A DNA stretch of 64,000 bases from Clostridiaceae bacterium (GCA_012719645.1 JAAXZX010000004.1:30477-94476); one strand, 5' to 3'; counted from the stretch's first letter, positions 25,721 to 35,806 are shown. Numbers and translations are program-made. Notes: generated from the letters alone by a model not told the origin.

Positions 25721-26329
25721 TCAATACTTGTCCGGCAGGTTTCCCTTCAGGTCTTCAATGCTGTCATACTTCCCCAGTGTTTTCAGAATGGTTTTACTGG
25801 GGTTTATGTAGACAACAGGATCATCATATTCGCCGGCCGTAGTGTCAACCTCCAGCTCGGATGCCTCTTTTTCGAAATCAAATGAGAAATCGTATTCCTC
25901 AATGCTTCTGCTGGCATCGAGGCGCACCCACTTTCCAATCTCCCCGATGTAAACCGCGTTGTAGCCATGAACTACCAGGCGGCCTTCCGGATCGTCCTCA
26001 TCCTTCCTTACCTGGTAGCACAGCCCGCATGGAATCCCTGCCGCACGCATGAGGGCGGCAAGCAGGTGAGCCTGGGAGTAGCATGTACCATGACCCTTTT
26101 CCAGTACTTCTGATGCCTTGATGGTGATACTGGTTGCGTCGATATGAAATGAATGGAGAATGTGGTCTCTTACAAACTCGTAGATTGCCTGTGCCCTGGA
26201 AATATTATCCCTTAATCCTTCTGTGATTTGCTCCGCTGTTTCCTCGACAAGCGGGTCATCATAGTCGATAATGTCGTCACATCTTAAATAATCGTCCGGA
26301 TCCGGCCTTTCAGGCAATGGGTCGGGCAT
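25721..26329 (-). CDS. Transglutaminase-like domain protein
   Basis: A 202-residue protein without signal peptide. Start MPDPLPERPD at 26329 lies about nine bases after AAGGAG; the track Met three codons earlier is too close to it. The cysteine-protease-like triad is visible: Cys in GHGTCYSQAHLLAALMRAAGIPC, His in VVHGYNAVYI and Asp in WVRLDAS. Such proteins may act as proteases, transglutaminases or amidases. The N-terminus is acidic and Pro-rich. Cytoplasmic location is likely; substrate unknown. Confidence 0.85.
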   Translation of the reverse strand: MPDPLPERPDPDDYLRCDDIIDYDDPLVEETAEQITEGLRDNISRAQAIYEFVRDHILHSFHIDATSITIKASEVLEKGHGTCYSQAHLLAALMRAAGIPCGLCYQVRKDEDDPEGRLVVHGYNAVYIGEIGKWVRLDASRSIEEYDFSFDFEKEASELEVDTTAGEYDDPVVYINPSKTILKTLGKYDSIEDLKGNLPDKY

Positions 26330-26559
26330 TTTTTCCATCTCCTTGAATCATGAAAATCGGCGGCAAGCCGTCACGCACTGCGCTGACTTGTCCTTCCTTA
26401 AATAGTATGCTACCAAACTTCCGGGTATGTTGCAAGCGATAATGGGATAACAGGCTTTCCCACCAGGAAAATTAAGTGTTATAATGATTGATAAATGTAA
26501 GGATTTGATACTGTTCCGCCGCTTCCGGAATCTTTCCGGCAGGAAAGGGGTAAACAACT

Positions 26560-27171
26560 TTGACGAATAAAAACAAAAATAGAATCCTGCGTGAGGTAAT
26601 CATCTGGCTGCTGGTCGTATTGATACCGCTGGTCCTGGTGTTTTTCCTCAATATGAAGGTTTTTGCCATATCTGCGGTGAACCAGTATTCCATGAAAAAC
26701 ACGCTTTTCGAGGGAGAACTGGTTTACTACAACCGCATCAACTATAATATAAATACTATTGAGCGGGGAGATATCATCCTCTTTCTTGCTGACGGCAGGA
26801 TCAAAGACGGTTTTTTCAGCGAACTTGCCATAAAGGTCCAGGACTTCATGGACAAATTCAGGCACGAGTCCCTGCGCGCAAATGAACGTTTGGTCAAGCG
26901 TGTCATAGGTATTCCCGGAGATATCATCGATATCCATGATGGCCAGGTCTATGTCAATGGCGTAAAGGAAACAGGGGCTTATGTGGCAGGAACAACACAG
27001 GCTTCCGGGGAATACCCCATTACAGTCCCTCCAGGAAAACTTTTTGTCATGGGCGACAACAGGGAGGTCAGCAAAGACGGCAGGAATTTCGGCTGCATTG
27101 ACGCGCGGTCAGTGGAAGGAAAGGCTGTCATGATTATCTGGCCCCCTTCCCGTATTGGCAAACCGGAATAG
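26560..27171 (+). CDS. lepB: Signal peptidase I
   Basis: A 203-residue membrane-anchored protease, TTG start after AGGAAAGGGG. One N-terminal membrane helix (residues ~12-32), catalytic Ser44 in NQYSMKNTL and Lys113 in RLVKRVIGIPGD, then GDIIDIHDGQVYVNG and the GDNREVSKDGRNFG box. The serine box has Q-Y-S-M, a mild variant of the usual P-S-M. Cleaves signal peptides from exported proteins. It is 22 bases before the CPBP gene and likely co-transcribed. Confidence 0.93.
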   Translation: MTNKNKNRILREVIIWLLVVLIPLVLVFFLNMKVFAISAVNQYSMKNTLFEGELVYYNRINYNINTIERGDIILFLADGRIKDGFFSELAIKVQDFMDKFRHESLRANERLVKRVIGIPGDIIDIHDGQVYVNGVKETGAYVAGTTQASGEYPITVPPGKLFVMGDNREVSKDGRNFGCIDARSVEGKAVMIIWPPSRIGKPE

Positions 27172-27193
27172 ATAACAGGTGTGAGGTAATGAA

Positions 27194-28234
27194 ATGGAAA
27201 TGGAAGAGTTGGGAATTGTTGAACAAAAACTGCCCGATACCAGGGATTCCGGGCTCATGTATTCCATATCCGCAATCCTGTTTGTGGTTATCGGCAGCCG
27301 TCTTGCCCGGCTGGGTCTTCCTACGGACCTGTATATTATCCTGTCCGAGGTCCTGATAATTGCCCTTCCTCCGATCCTGCTGGCCAGGATAAAGCATCTG
27401 AGCATAGTCCCCACCTTTCGCCTGAAAAAACCCAGGGCTGTAGAGGTGCTTCTTACGCTCATGATCAGCCCGGTGATGATCATTGCGGGAGCCTGTGCGG
27501 GGTTTATCGCACTTATCATCATAAAGAACACCTTCGGATCGCTTCAGATCGATACCGGTGTCACATCGGTAATGGGAGGCGGAAGCGTCTTATGGTCGGT
27601 GTTTTTGATAGGCGTAGTTCCTGCGGTTTGCGAGGAACTGCTCTTCAGGGGATTGATCCAAAGGGGACTTGAGAGGATGGGAGCAGGCTGGTCCATATTC
27701 CTCAGCGGGCTCCTCTTCGGCCTTTTCCATTTTGATTTTCAGAGATTTGCCGCGCAGACTTTCATCGGCATTATTTCCGCTTACCTGGTATACCGCACCG
27801 GTTCCATCATAAACGGCATGATACTTCACTTTATGAACAACGGCCTGATCACACTGCTGCTGCGATCGGGCACGTCCGGTGTTCAGCAGCAGAATCCCAT
27901 GCCCCAGCCGACCACAGACCCGTTCTCATCCACTGAGTTTGTGAAGCTTGCAGAGCAATATGGCATGTCCCTGTCAGAGTTTCTGAACAGCATGATTATA
28001 CCGATTTTTATAATCTTCATCGCATGCCTTATAGTCATTTTCGGCCTTCTCCTTGTGGTTCGTGCCGTTACCAGGAACAGGGTGGAACAGCCCGGGCGGG
28101 ATGAGAAGGCCGCCAGGGGGTTGCTCCTGGGTATTCCCGGCATAGTCCTGGTCCTGACGGTGTACACGGCAATAGGACTTGTGCTGCTGAAGAATCCTGC
28201 AGGAGCCGGAATCCTCCGGCTGCTCGGGCTGTGA
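27194..28234 (+). CDS. CPBP family intramembrane metalloprotease
   Basis: A 346-residue protein with about eight hydrophobic segments. The Abi/CAAX-protease motifs are EELLFRGLIQRGL (motif 1), FGLFHFDFQRF (motif 2) and HFMNNGLI (motif 3), with the Glu and His metal ligands in place. Members process lipidated or membrane peptides or protect against bacteriocins; the bacterial role here is unknown. It follows lepB closely (GTGAGGTAATGAA before the ATG), so export-related processing is a reasonable guess. Confidence 0.9.
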   Translation: MEMEELGIVEQKLPDTRDSGLMYSISAILFVVIGSRLARLGLPTDLYIILSEVLIIALPPILLARIKHLSIVPTFRLKKPRAVEVLLTLMISPVMIIAGACAGFIALIIIKNTFGSLQIDTGVTSVMGGGSVLWSVFLIGVVPAVCEELLFRGLIQRGLERMGAGWSIFLSGLLFGLFHFDFQRFAAQTFIGIISAYLVYRTGSIINGMILHFMNNGLITLLLRSGTSGVQQQNPMPQPTTDPFSSTEFVKLAEQYGMSLSEFLNSMIIPIFIIFIACLIVIFGLLLVVRAVTRNRVEQPGRDEKAARGLLLGIPGIVLVLTVYTAIGLVLLKNPAGAGILRLLGL

Positions 28235-28321
28235 CAGGAATTTCCGGGGTTATGGCAGAAAACGGGTTTATCATCGTCAATCAGTGGCAATAATAGATGC
28301 AATCGATATCGGGGGAAGAAC

Positions 28322-29200
28322 ATGCTTGTTGCGGACAAATGGACTCAATACAGGGTGCTGGACGCGGGCGACGGGGAAAAGGTCGAGTATTGGAACGGGT
28401 ATATCTTAAGGAGACCCGATCCGCAGGTTATATGGCCATGGACCAAACCACCCGCTATCCGGGAGGATGTCCACGGCATCTACCACAGGAGCAGAAGCGG
28501 GGGCGGCCAATGGGAATTTAAAAAGCCCATGCCTGAAAGCTGGACCATTGCCTATGGCAATCTCAGGTTCAGGGTGGAGCCCACGGGCTTCAAGCATACC
28601 GGTCTTTTCCCTGAGCAGGCGGTCAACTGGGATTGGATGTCCCGCGCCATAACAGAGGCAAAGCGTCCTGTTAATGTTCTGAACCTGTTTGCCTACACGG
28701 GAGGCGCCACCTGCGCCTGCCTGTCCGCAGGAGCCTCGGTCTGCCATGTGGATGCTTCAAAGGGCATGGTTAGCTGGGCGAAGGAAAACATCGGCCTCTC
28801 CGGGTTGGCCGAAAAGCCTGTCAGATACATTGTGGATGACTGCATCAAGTTTGTCCGTCGCGAGATCCGGCGGGGAAGGAGATACGATGCGATAATCATG
28901 GACCCGCCTTCCTACGGCCGCGGCCCCAGGGGCGAGGTATGGAAGCTGGAGGATGCGCTCTATTCCCTGGTTGATGAGCTAAAGGATGTCCTGTCGGGAA
29001 AGCCGCTGTTCTTCCTGCTTAACTCGTATACAACCGGCTTTTCTTCACAGGTCTCCGCAAATATCCTGGAACTGGCATTAAAGGGCAGGTATGGCGGCAA
29101 GGTAACCTGCGGCGAAGTTGGGCTTCCCATAGACGGGACAAGTTTGGTGCTTCCCTGCGGGACCTTCTCCAGGTGGGAGGCATGTGGTCAGGAAGAATAG
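28322..29200 (+). CDS. Class I SAM-dependent RNA methyltransferase (RlmI/RlmK-like core)
   Basis: A 292-residue protein. Motif I NLFAYTGGATCACLSAGASVCHVDAS and motif IV IIMDPPSYGRGPRGEVWKLED are those of the COG1092 m5C/m2G-type rRNA methyltransferases, and FKHTGLFPEQAVNWDWM precedes them. The ~100-residue N-terminal region lacks a recognisable PUA domain, so this is a shortened form. The base modified is unknown. GGGGGAAGAAC lies before the ATG. Confidence 0.87.
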   Translation: MLVADKWTQYRVLDAGDGEKVEYWNGYILRRPDPQVIWPWTKPPAIREDVHGIYHRSRSGGGQWEFKKPMPESWTIAYGNLRFRVEPTGFKHTGLFPEQAVNWDWMSRAITEAKRPVNVLNLFAYTGGATCACLSAGASVCHVDASKGMVSWAKENIGLSGLAEKPVRYIVDDCIKFVRREIRRGRRYDAIIMDPPSYGRGPRGEVWKLEDALYSLVDELKDVLSGKPLFFLLNSYTTGFSSQVSANILELALKGRYGGKVTCGEVGLPIDGTSLVLPCGTFSRWEACGQEE

Positions 29201-29292
29201 CAGTAAACTCATATTATGTGGTATAATATCATGAAAACTTTACTAAAAAGGCTGTGGCCATATCTTCGGAACGGAGGGAAGAAATCGGATTA

Positions 29293-29655
29293 ATGGATAA
29301 TGAGTCTATTTTTACACTGGTGGTTGAGGCATTGTATGAAAAGAAGGCGCGGGATGTTAAGGCCATCGACATCAGTGAACTGACAACGATAGCGGATTAC
29401 TTCATCGTATGCAGCGGTACGTCCATGACCCACATAAAGACCCTTGCCGATCATGTTGAGGAAAAGCTCATCGGACAGAATGTGCAATGCCTTCACCGGG
29501 AGGGCTACAACAGCGCCCGCTGGATTCTGCTGGACTACGGGGATATCGTAGTTCACATATTCCTTGAAGAGGACAGGGAATTCTACGGACTTGAGCGGCT
29601 CTGGCAGGACGGAAAGCCTGTTCCTTTGGTCGAAACCCAGGAGGCCAATGCCTGA
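29293..29655 (+). CDS. rsfS: Ribosomal silencing factor RsfS
   Basis: A 120-residue protein that binds L14 and blocks subunit joining in starved cells. Seen: ISELTTIADYFIVCSGTSMTHIKTLADHVEEKL, GYNSARWILLDYGDIVVHIFLEEDREFYGLERLW. I prefer ATG 29293 (MDNESIFTLVVEALYEKKA) to the track's GTG at 29254. GGAGGG is 14 bases away, which is long, so the start is uncertain. TATAAT at ~29221 may be its promoter. leuS lies just downstream. Confidence 0.93.
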   Translation: MDNESIFTLVVEALYEKKARDVKAIDISELTTIADYFIVCSGTSMTHIKTLADHVEEKLIGQNVQCLHREGYNSARWILLDYGDIVVHIFLEEDREFYGLERLWQDGKPVPLVETQEANA

Positions 29656-29751
29656 AACAGCTCATGTCCTTGTATCATAAATCAGGGGGTCCTGCGATTG
29701 GGAGGAACCCCGAAGAAGCAATGCAAATTTTAAACTTGGGAGGCTTATACA

Positions 29752-32193
29752 ATGGGGTACTCTGTAGCGATAGACAGGAAATGGCAGAAAAAATGGGAAG
29801 AAACCAATATTTATCGATTTGACAGGGATAACATCGACAAGAAGCTCTATTGCCTCGAGATGTTTTCATATCCCTCAGGCGCCAAGCTCCATGCGGGCCA
29901 TTGGTACAATTTTGGCCTTACCGATTCCTGGGCTCGTATGAAGCGCATGCAGGGGCATAACGTGTTCCATCCCCAGGGTTTCGACGCATTCGGTCTTCCG
30001 GCTGAAAACTATGCCATAAAGACCGGCATCCACCCCAAGGATTCCACTATGCAGAACATAGCCACGATGGAAGAACAGCTGAGGAGGATGGGTGCCACCT
30101 TCGACTGGGATTACGAGGTGATTACCTGTCTGCCCGAGTACTATAAATGGACACAGTGGATCTTCCTGCAGCTATTCAAGCATGGCCTGGCATACAGGAA
30201 GAACGCGCCCGTGAACTGGTGCCCGAGCTGCAAGACCGTTCTGGCCAATGAGCAGGTAGTGGATGGCTGCTGCGAGCGCTGCAGTTCCGAAGTGACCAGA
30301 AAGAACCTGACCCAGTGGTTTTTCAGGATTACGAAATATGCCCAGGAGCTCCTGGACTGTCTGCCCGGCCTGGATTGGCCAGAGAAGACAAAGAAGATCC
30401 AGACCAACTGGATCGGACGGTCTGAAGGAGCTGAAATTGAGTTTAAGGTAGCAGACAGCGGCCTGTCCTTCAGGGTGTTCACCACCAGGGCCGACACCCT
30501 CTATGGCGTGACATATGTGGTCCTGGCTCCGGAACATGAGCTGGTGTACAGGATTACCACCGATGCCTGCCGCAGGGCCGTTGATGAATACAGGGAGGCT
30601 GCGGCGAAGGCTTCGGAGATCGACCGCATGTCCACGGTAAGGGAGAAGACCGGTGTCTTCACAGGCGCCTATGCCATTCATCCCCTCACCGGGGAAAAAG
30701 TCCAGATCTGGATTGCCGACTACGTCCTGGCCGGTTACGGCACAGGCTGCGTAATGGCAGTTCCCGCCCATGACGAGAGGGACTATGAATTTGCGAAGAA
30801 GTTCAACCTTGAGATAAAGCGCGTTATAAAAGGCGCGGAGGGTGTGGATGATGCCCTTCCGTTCGTGGAGGATGGCTTCCTTGTCGGGAGCATGGAGTTT
30901 GACGGCCTTTCTTCCGCCGATGCCAGGGCTGCCATCGTAAAGAAACTTGCGGGCATGAACGCCGGCGAGCCGAAGGTTACATACCGGCTTCGCGACTGGC
31001 TGGTTTCCAGGCAGCGTTACTGGGGGGCGCCAATCCCCATCATATATTGCGATAAATGCGGTATCGTGCCCGTTCCCGAGGACCAGCTTCCGGTGGAGCT
31101 TCCATACAATGTGGTATTCACTCCCGACGGGGAATCGCCTCTTGCCAAGTGCGAGGAATTCATAAACACCACTTGTCCCTGCTGCGGCGGTCCCGCAAAA
31201 AGGGATTCGGATACCCTCGACACATTTGTGTGCTCATCATGGTACTTCCTGAGATATCCGGACAACAAGAACGACAGGGAAGCCTTCAACCGTGAACTGA
31301 TCAACAAGATGCTTCCCGTCGACAAGTACGTGGGCGGGGCCGAGCATGCCGCCATGCACCTGTTGTACGCCCGGTTCTTCACCAAGGCGCTCAGGGATAT
31401 GGGTTACCTGGACTTTGACGAGCCCTTCCTGTCCCTGGTCCACCAGGGAGTTATACTGGGCGCGGACGGTCAGAAGATGTCCAAGTCCAGGGGCAACACC
31501 GTATCTCCCGACGAATACATTGAAAGGTATGGTTCTGACGTGTTCCGCACATACCTGGCCTTCGGTTTCAACTACGTGGAAGGCGGACCGTGGAGCGACG
31601 AAGGCATCAGGGCCATAGACCGGTTTATCGCCAGGGTTGAACGGCTGGTCAGGAAGTTCGCCGGGGAAAAGGGAACGCCGGGAAGCGACAGGTTCGGACC
31701 CGAGGAGAAGGAATTGAACTATGTAAGGCATTATGCCATTAAGTGCGCCACCGAGGACACTGAGATCTTCCAGTTCAACACGGCCATCGCGCGTATTATG
31801 GAACTGATCAATGCCCTGTATAAATACGACGCGTTGGAAAGCAGGAACATGAAGCTGATGGAAGATGCGGTGAAGGACGCCATCCTGCTCATGTCCCCGT
31901 TCGCTCCGCACTTTGCCGAGGAGATGTGGGAAGTACTGGGATACGAGTATTCGATATTCAACCAGCCCTGGCCGGCCTATGACGAAAAGGCCCTTGTCCG
32001 GGACGAAATCGAGATGGCTGTCCAGATCAACGGCCAGGTAAAATACAAGATAAATGTGCCCCGTGATGCCGACGACAAGCAGATTGAGGAGGCCGCGCTG
32101 ACCGATGAAAGGGCTGCGGGCTATATTGGCGGAAAGAGCATCGTGAAGGTTATCGTGGTAAAAGGCCGGCTGATCAATATCGTGGTCAGATAG
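29752..32193 (+). CDS. leuS: Leucyl-tRNA synthetase
   Basis: An 813-residue class I synthetase. Seen: HIGH-type motif [12 protein letters not shown], a CP1 editing domain ([19 protein letters not shown] and the [19 protein letters not shown] editing-site region), zinc-ribbon cysteines CPSC and [12 protein letters not shown], and a C-terminal anticodon-binding and LeuRS-specific tail. TTGGGAGGC precedes the ATG. The ~95-base leader has a small GGGGTCC/GGAACCCC hairpin but no T-box sequence. A terminator follows. Confidence 0.97.
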   Translation: MGYSVAIDRKWQKKWEETNIYRFDRDNIDKKLYCLEMFSYPSGAKLHAGHWYNFGLTDSWARMKRMQGHNVFHPQGFDAFGLPAENYAIKTGIHPKDSTMQNIATMEEQLRRMGATFDWDYEVITCLPEYYKWTQWIFLQLFKHGLAYRKNAPVNWCPSCKTVLANEQVVDGCCERCSSEVTRKNLTQWFFRITKYAQELLDCLPGLDWPEKTKKIQTNWIGRSEGAEIEFKVADSGLSFRVFTTRADTLYGVTYVVLAPEHELVYRITTDACRRAVDEYREAAAKASEIDRMSTVREKTGVFTGAYAIHPLTGEKVQIWIADYVLAGYGTGCVMAVPAHDERDYEFAKKFNLEIKRVIKGAEGVDDALPFVEDGFLVGSMEFDGLSSADARAAIVKKLAGMNAGEPKVTYRLRDWLVSRQRYWGAPIPIIYCDKCGIVPVPEDQLPVELPYNVVFTPDGESPLAKCEEFINTTCPCCGGPAKRDSDTLDTFVCSSWYFLRYPDNKNDREAFNRELINKMLPVDKYVGGAEHAAMHLLYARFFTKALRDMGYLDFDEPFLSLVHQGVILGADGQKMSKSRGNTVSPDEYIERYGSDVFRTYLAFGFNYVEGGPWSDEGIRAIDRFIARVERLVRKFAGEKGTPGSDRFGPEEKELNYVRHYAIKCATEDTEIFQFNTAIARIMELINALYKYDALESRNMKLMEDAVKDAILLMSPFAPHFAEEMWEVLGYEYSIFNQPWPAYDEKALVRDEIEMAVQINGQVKYKINVPRDADDKQIEEAALTDERAAGYIGGKSIVKVIVVKGRLINIVVR

Positions 32194-32238
32194 TGCCGGA
32201 CATAACGCCAAAGTTATGCAGTTAGCAAGAAGAGCCTG

Positions 32239-32270
32239 ATCCGCCCTGCCTTTTATGCCGGGCGGATTTT
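32239..32270 (+). terminator. Intrinsic terminator after leuS
   Basis: ATCCGCCC/GGGCGGAT, with further pairing in TGCC/GCCG, encloses TTTTAT and is followed by TTTTCG. Confidence 0.85.
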
Positions 32271-32311
32271 CGTAACAGGCCGGAATATTATTGAAAATGC
32301 GTGGTGATAGT

Positions 32312-32728
32312 TTGCAGAATGGCAATACCGATGTGATAAGGCTGCTCCAGCCTGCAGTGCTGGCTTTTATAGGGGATGCCGTATTCAACCTTTTCATCAG
32401 GGAAAGACTAGTGAGGAAAAAACGGGCATCCTCCCACAGGCTCCATATTGACGCCACCAGGTATGTCAAGGCAGCCTCCCAGTCCAGGATAGCCAGGGAA
32501 CTGCAGAAGGAATTCGATGAAGATGAAGCCTTCATATTCAGGAGGGGAAGGAACGCGAAGTCCACAACCGTCCCCAAAAACGCGGATCTTCATGACTATC
32601 ATTACGCCACGGGCCTTGAGGCCGTTATGGGCTACCTGTACCTGACCGGCCGGAAGGAGAGGCTGGAGAGCATCCTGGAACGGGCGGCGTCCATCATAGA
32701 AAGCGATGAAACGGAGAGTCAGCCATGA
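32312..32728 (+). CDS. mrnC: Mini-ribonuclease III
   Basis: A ~138-residue RNase III-like protein without a dsRNA-binding domain, maturing 23S rRNA in Firmicutes. Seen: LAFIGDAVFNLFIRERL (catalytic Asp in the signature), SHRLHIDATRYVKAASQS, FRRGRNAKSTTVPKNADLHDYHYATGLEAVMGYLYL. I favour TTG at 32312 since GGTGATAG directly precedes it; the track begins seven codons earlier. It overlaps rlmB by four bases. Confidence 0.92.
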   Translation: MQNGNTDVIRLLQPAVLAFIGDAVFNLFIRERLVRKKRASSHRLHIDATRYVKAASQSRIARELQKEFDEDEAFIFRRGRNAKSTTVPKNADLHDYHYATGLEAVMGYLYLTGRKERLESILERAASIIESDETESQP

Positions 32729-33588
32729 ACAAACAGAAAAAGAAACCAGACAAAAAACCTGTCCGGAAGGATGGGCAGGCTCACGCAAAAAGGCCGCATC
32801 CCTACAGGGATCCATACCGCGATACGGCGAAAGAGGCCGAACAGGACAGGGAAGACAGGATAGAGGGCAGGAACCCGGCGCTGGAAGCGTTAAGGTCGGG
32901 CCGCCCGGTCAACAAGGTTTTTATAGAAAAGGACAACCAGGACCCCATCCTTGCCAGGATCGCGTCTTTAGCCAGGGGGAGGGACATCCCCGTCCAATAT
33001 GTGGACAGAAGGAAACTGGACATGATGTCTTCTGCCAGGATACACCAGGGGGTAATCCTTGACGCGGCCCTCAAGGAATATGTCCAGGTTGACGATATCC
33101 TCGAAATCGCATCTTCGCGCGGTGAAGACCCGTTCATTGTCATACTGGACGGCATTACCGACACAAACAACTTCGGTTCAATAATAAGGAGCGCCGAGTG
33201 CTCGGGAGTCCATGGCATCATTATTCCGAAACGGCGCTCGGCGACCCTTAATGCCACTGTGGCGAAGGTCGCCGCCGGTGCGCAGGAATTCATCGCCATA
33301 GCCAGGGTGTCAAACCTTGCCCAGACTGTCCGTGACCTGAAGAAGAAGGGCATATGGATAGCCGGGGCAGACCCCGAAGGGGAAAAAGCCTATTATGAAG
33401 CCGGGCTGAGAGGCCCCATAGGCCTTGTCATCGGCAGTGAAGGAGAGGGGATCAGCCGAGTCATAAGGGATGAATGCGACTTCCTCGTGAAGATCCCCAT
33501 GAAGGGACAGATATCATCCCTGAATGCCGGTGTTGCCGCAGCCCTGATCATGTTTGAGGTATCCAGGAAAAGGGACGGGCGCGCCTGA
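32725..33588 (+). CDS. rlmB: 23S rRNA 2'-O-ribose methyltransferase (RlmB/TrmH type, SpoU family)
   Basis: A 287-residue protein. A basic, Pro/Lys-rich N-terminal extension of ~45 residues precedes the substrate-binding domain (RIEGRNPALEALRSGRPVNKVFI). The SPOUT knot follows: DGITDTNNFGSIIRSAECSGVHGIIIPKRRS, LVIGSEGEGISRVIRDECD and IPMKGQISSLNAGVAAALIMFE. In Firmicutes this gene commonly follows mrnC, as here. The target is probably the ribosomal peptidyl-transferase area guanosine, by homology. Confidence 0.93.
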   Translation: MNKQKKKPDKKPVRKDGQAHAKRPHPYRDPYRDTAKEAEQDREDRIEGRNPALEALRSGRPVNKVFIEKDNQDPILARIASLARGRDIPVQYVDRRKLDMMSSARIHQGVILDAALKEYVQVDDILEIASSRGEDPFIVILDGITDTNNFGSIIRSAECSGVHGIIIPKRRSATLNATVAKVAAGAQEFIAIARVSNLAQTVRDLKKKGIWIAGADPEGEKAYYEAGLRGPIGLVIGSEGEGISRVIRDECDFLVKIPMKGQISSLNAGVAAALIMFEVSRKRDGRA

Positions 33589-33606
33589 TCCGTCCTTCCA
33601 TTTTTT

Positions 33607-34164
33607 CTAATAGGCAAAATCAAAGTCCAGTTGCTTTTTCAGTTCATCAGTCTTCCAGCTGAAGTTGTAAACAAAGGGCTTTTCGGAGCTGTCCAGTATC
33701 AGCACTATGGGCGGCTCTTTCTCTGTAAATATGACGTATATCCTGTCAATGACGGCATTGATGTACTCGTTTTTTACCTTCAGTGCGGGGTTTACGGGGA
33801 TCCTTACAATGTATCCCTTGTCCGGGAAAGGCTGCACCTTGGCATACATTCCTGTGATGCTGCTGATGATTTTTCTGGCCTGTTCCTGCATCGCCGGAGT
33901 GGTCTTCATCCTTTTGGTCACCTTCCCCTTGCTTATGTCAAAGATCTGTACTTCGTCGCTGCTCTCAGAAGCGGGGGCGGTTTCTTCCAGTATCTCGCCT
34001 GATGCGGCCACATCCCTGTGGCGCAGCATGTTGACCAGTTCAAAGTAATTCTCGGTATCCTGGTTTCCAAAAATCTGGTATATGCCGAAAGAAACAAGGA
34101 ACACAAACAATACGGCTGCTGCAAACAATTTAAGTTTTCTTTTGCTGATGCTTATAACGATCAT
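33607..34164 (-). CDS. Membrane-anchored hypothetical protein
   Basis: Not recognised. 185 residues; start ATG at 34164 after GGGTGGTG (the track starts three codons earlier). One N-terminal membrane helix (LKLFAAAVLFVFLVSFGIYQIF), a low-complexity linker with EETAPASESSDE, then a ~110-residue extracellular domain rich in beta strands: YIVRIPVNPALKVKNEYINAVIDRIYVIF and PPIVLILDSSEKPFVYNFSW. The latter half is reminiscent of small GerMN-like or DUF domains but no motif is decisive. Single gene on the minus strand. Confidence 0.7.
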   Translation of the reverse strand: MIVISISKRKLKLFAAAVLFVFLVSFGIYQIFGNQDTENYFELVNMLRHRDVAASGEILEETAPASESSDEVQIFDISKGKVTKRMKTTPAMQEQARKIISSITGMYAKVQPFPDKGYIVRIPVNPALKVKNEYINAVIDRIYVIFTEKEPPIVLILDSSEKPFVYNFSWKTDELKKQLDFDFAY

Positions 34165-34459
34165 ATACACCACCCATAAATCATATCAGGAAAACGGCTT
34201 GTATTATGACACTTATTTGGCTGAAACAGAGGTGAGAGGTGGGATGTTGGAGGTTAGATATTTGGCACGACTTTAATAGGCAATAAACTGGGGAGACTCA
34301 GAGCAGAAGAGATTGCCACGCTTCACTTCGTTCTTCCGCTATCAATGACACGAAAAGGTGCTTAACTCCCTCCAAATGACAGTAAAAAATGAACCTGTGA
34401 GGATGCAGCGCGTCTAACCTTTATGAGAGAATAATGGAAATAAACAGGAGGAATGAGTT
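34165..34459. repeat. Gene-free repeat remnant, second copy of the 23-kb repeat types
   Basis: GGTGAGAGGTGGGATGTTGGAGGTTAGATA (34231-34260; one arm of the element at 22959-23045) and GAGATTGCCACGCTTCACTTCG...ATCAATGACA (34309-34350), the reverse complement of the CATTGCGAG...CGTGGCAATCTC element at 22842-22880. Both types lie within 120 bases, as at 23 kb. No ORF of interest. Confidence 0.65.
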
Positions 34460-35722
34460 ATGGATCAATGTTCAGAAGTCCGCAATAAAAAGGGCATAAA
34501 GCCCGTTCTGGCCGTTGTCCTCATCATGGCATTCCTTCTTGCGGGATGTACGACGGGAAGAAGCGCATATGCCTTTATACCATCAGATGTGACCAATATC
34601 CCGTTGGATGACCCCATCATCCTTGATATCAACGATTTGGGATTCAACATGTTAATGCTGATCAATAAGGCAGATGCCAAAGGCAGGAACATGATCATAT
34701 CCCCCGTAAGCCTTTCAACCGCGCTTTCTATCCTGAACAACGGCGCCGCCGGCACCACCCGCGATCAGATCAACGGCCTGATCAACACCCGGGGAGTGTC
34801 CCAGGACGAGCACAACAGCAAATACAGGGATCTTATGAGCAGCCTGTACAACAGGAAAGACGTTACGATACTCCCAGCCAACTCCCTGTGGGTGAACAGG
34901 GAATACCGTGTTAGGGAGAGCTTCATTGAACTTGCCAAGGCCTGGTACGATGCCGAGGTGTTTTCCTTAAATGTCAAGTCCCCTTCGGCAGCAAGCCAGG
35001 TCAACAAGTGGATATCGGACAAGACAAAGGGCTTGATTACAAATCCCGTCAGCGGCATCGATCCATCGACCATAACGCTCATAGTCAACACCCTGTATTT
35101 CAAGGGGGCCTGGGTCAATGAGTTCAGCGAAGGCCTCACTAAGAAGGAGGATTTTACGCTGGGAACAGGTGAAACCGTGCAGGTTGACATGATGAACGGC
35201 CTGTTCAAGGTTCCCTATTATAACGCGGGGGACTTTAAGGCTGTTAAACTCCATTACAAGGGTGGGGTATCCATGCTCCTCCTGCGGCCCGAGGGCGATG
35301 TCAATGAGCTTGTGGAGAGTCTTTCAGCAGACAAGCTCCTTGATATAAACGATAAGCTTAAATCCTTCAAAACCGAACTCAAGGTGCCGAAACTGAGCTT
35401 CAGCTTCAGGGACGAGGTTGGCAAATACCTGAAAGAACTGGGAATGGTCGATGCCTTTGGCGATTCGGCCGACTTCAGCGGGATGGTGGAATCAGCAAAA
35501 GCCCAGGTGAACCGCGTTCTTCATGAATGCAGGATCGAGCTTGATGAGGAAGGCACCATCGCCGCTGCCGCAACAGTTATAGTAATGGCGGGTATGGCAG
35601 CCATGCCCGAGCCGGAAGAAATCATGGATTTCTACCTGGATAAACCGTTTGTTTTCGCTATCATGGATAACCAGACCGGGGCGGTATTGTTCCTGGGAAA
35701 GGTTGAAAACCCTGCTCAGTAA
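34460..35722 (+). CDS. Serpin family lipoprotein (secreted protease inhibitor)
   Basis: A 420-residue protein with AGGAGG upstream. The signal peptide ends in the lipobox FLLAGC, so it should be anchored outside the membrane. The serpin fold follows: NMIISPVSLSTALSILNNGAAGTTRDQI, ANSLWVNREY, NTLYFKGAW and the C-terminal DKPFVFAIMDNQTGAVLFLGKV. The reactive-centre hinge EEGTIAAAATV is fully inhibitory in type (small residues P12-P9). By standard counting P1 is Met in AGM-AAM, predicting inhibition of chymotrypsin-, elastase- or subtilisin-like proteases. Target unknown. Confidence 0.93.
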   Translation: MDQCSEVRNKKGIKPVLAVVLIMAFLLAGCTTGRSAYAFIPSDVTNIPLDDPIILDINDLGFNMLMLINKADAKGRNMIISPVSLSTALSILNNGAAGTTRDQINGLINTRGVSQDEHNSKYRDLMSSLYNRKDVTILPANSLWVNREYRVRESFIELAKAWYDAEVFSLNVKSPSAASQVNKWISDKTKGLITNPVSGIDPSTITLIVNTLYFKGAWVNEFSEGLTKKEDFTLGTGETVQVDMMNGLFKVPYYNAGDFKAVKLHYKGGVSMLLLRPEGDVNELVESLSADKLLDINDKLKSFKTELKVPKLSFSFRDEVGKYLKELGMVDAFGDSADFSGMVESAKAQVNRVLHECRIELDEEGTIAAAATVIVMAGMAAMPEPEEIMDFYLDKPFVFAIMDNQTGAVLFLGKVENPAQ

Positions 35723-35746
35723 TTAATACTATTATACGGTAAAACA

Positions 35747-35778
35747 ACAGCGCGGCATCCGCAATGGAGCCGCGCTGT
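35747..35778 (-). terminator. Shared hairpin between serpin and small membrane gene
   Basis: ACAGCGCGGC/GCCGCGCTGT form a 10-bp stem around TTCCGCAATGGA-like loop bases. On the minus strand TTGTTTTACC follows. It best fits the end of the minus-strand gene and may also serve the serpin gene. Confidence 0.7.
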
Positions 35779-35806
35779 CTGCAATAATAGGAGGGTACGC
35801 TGCAGC

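Noticed and set aside
29656-29751. T-box leader before leuS
   Set aside because: Only a short hairpin; no specifier loop or GGTGGNACC sequence in 96 bases.
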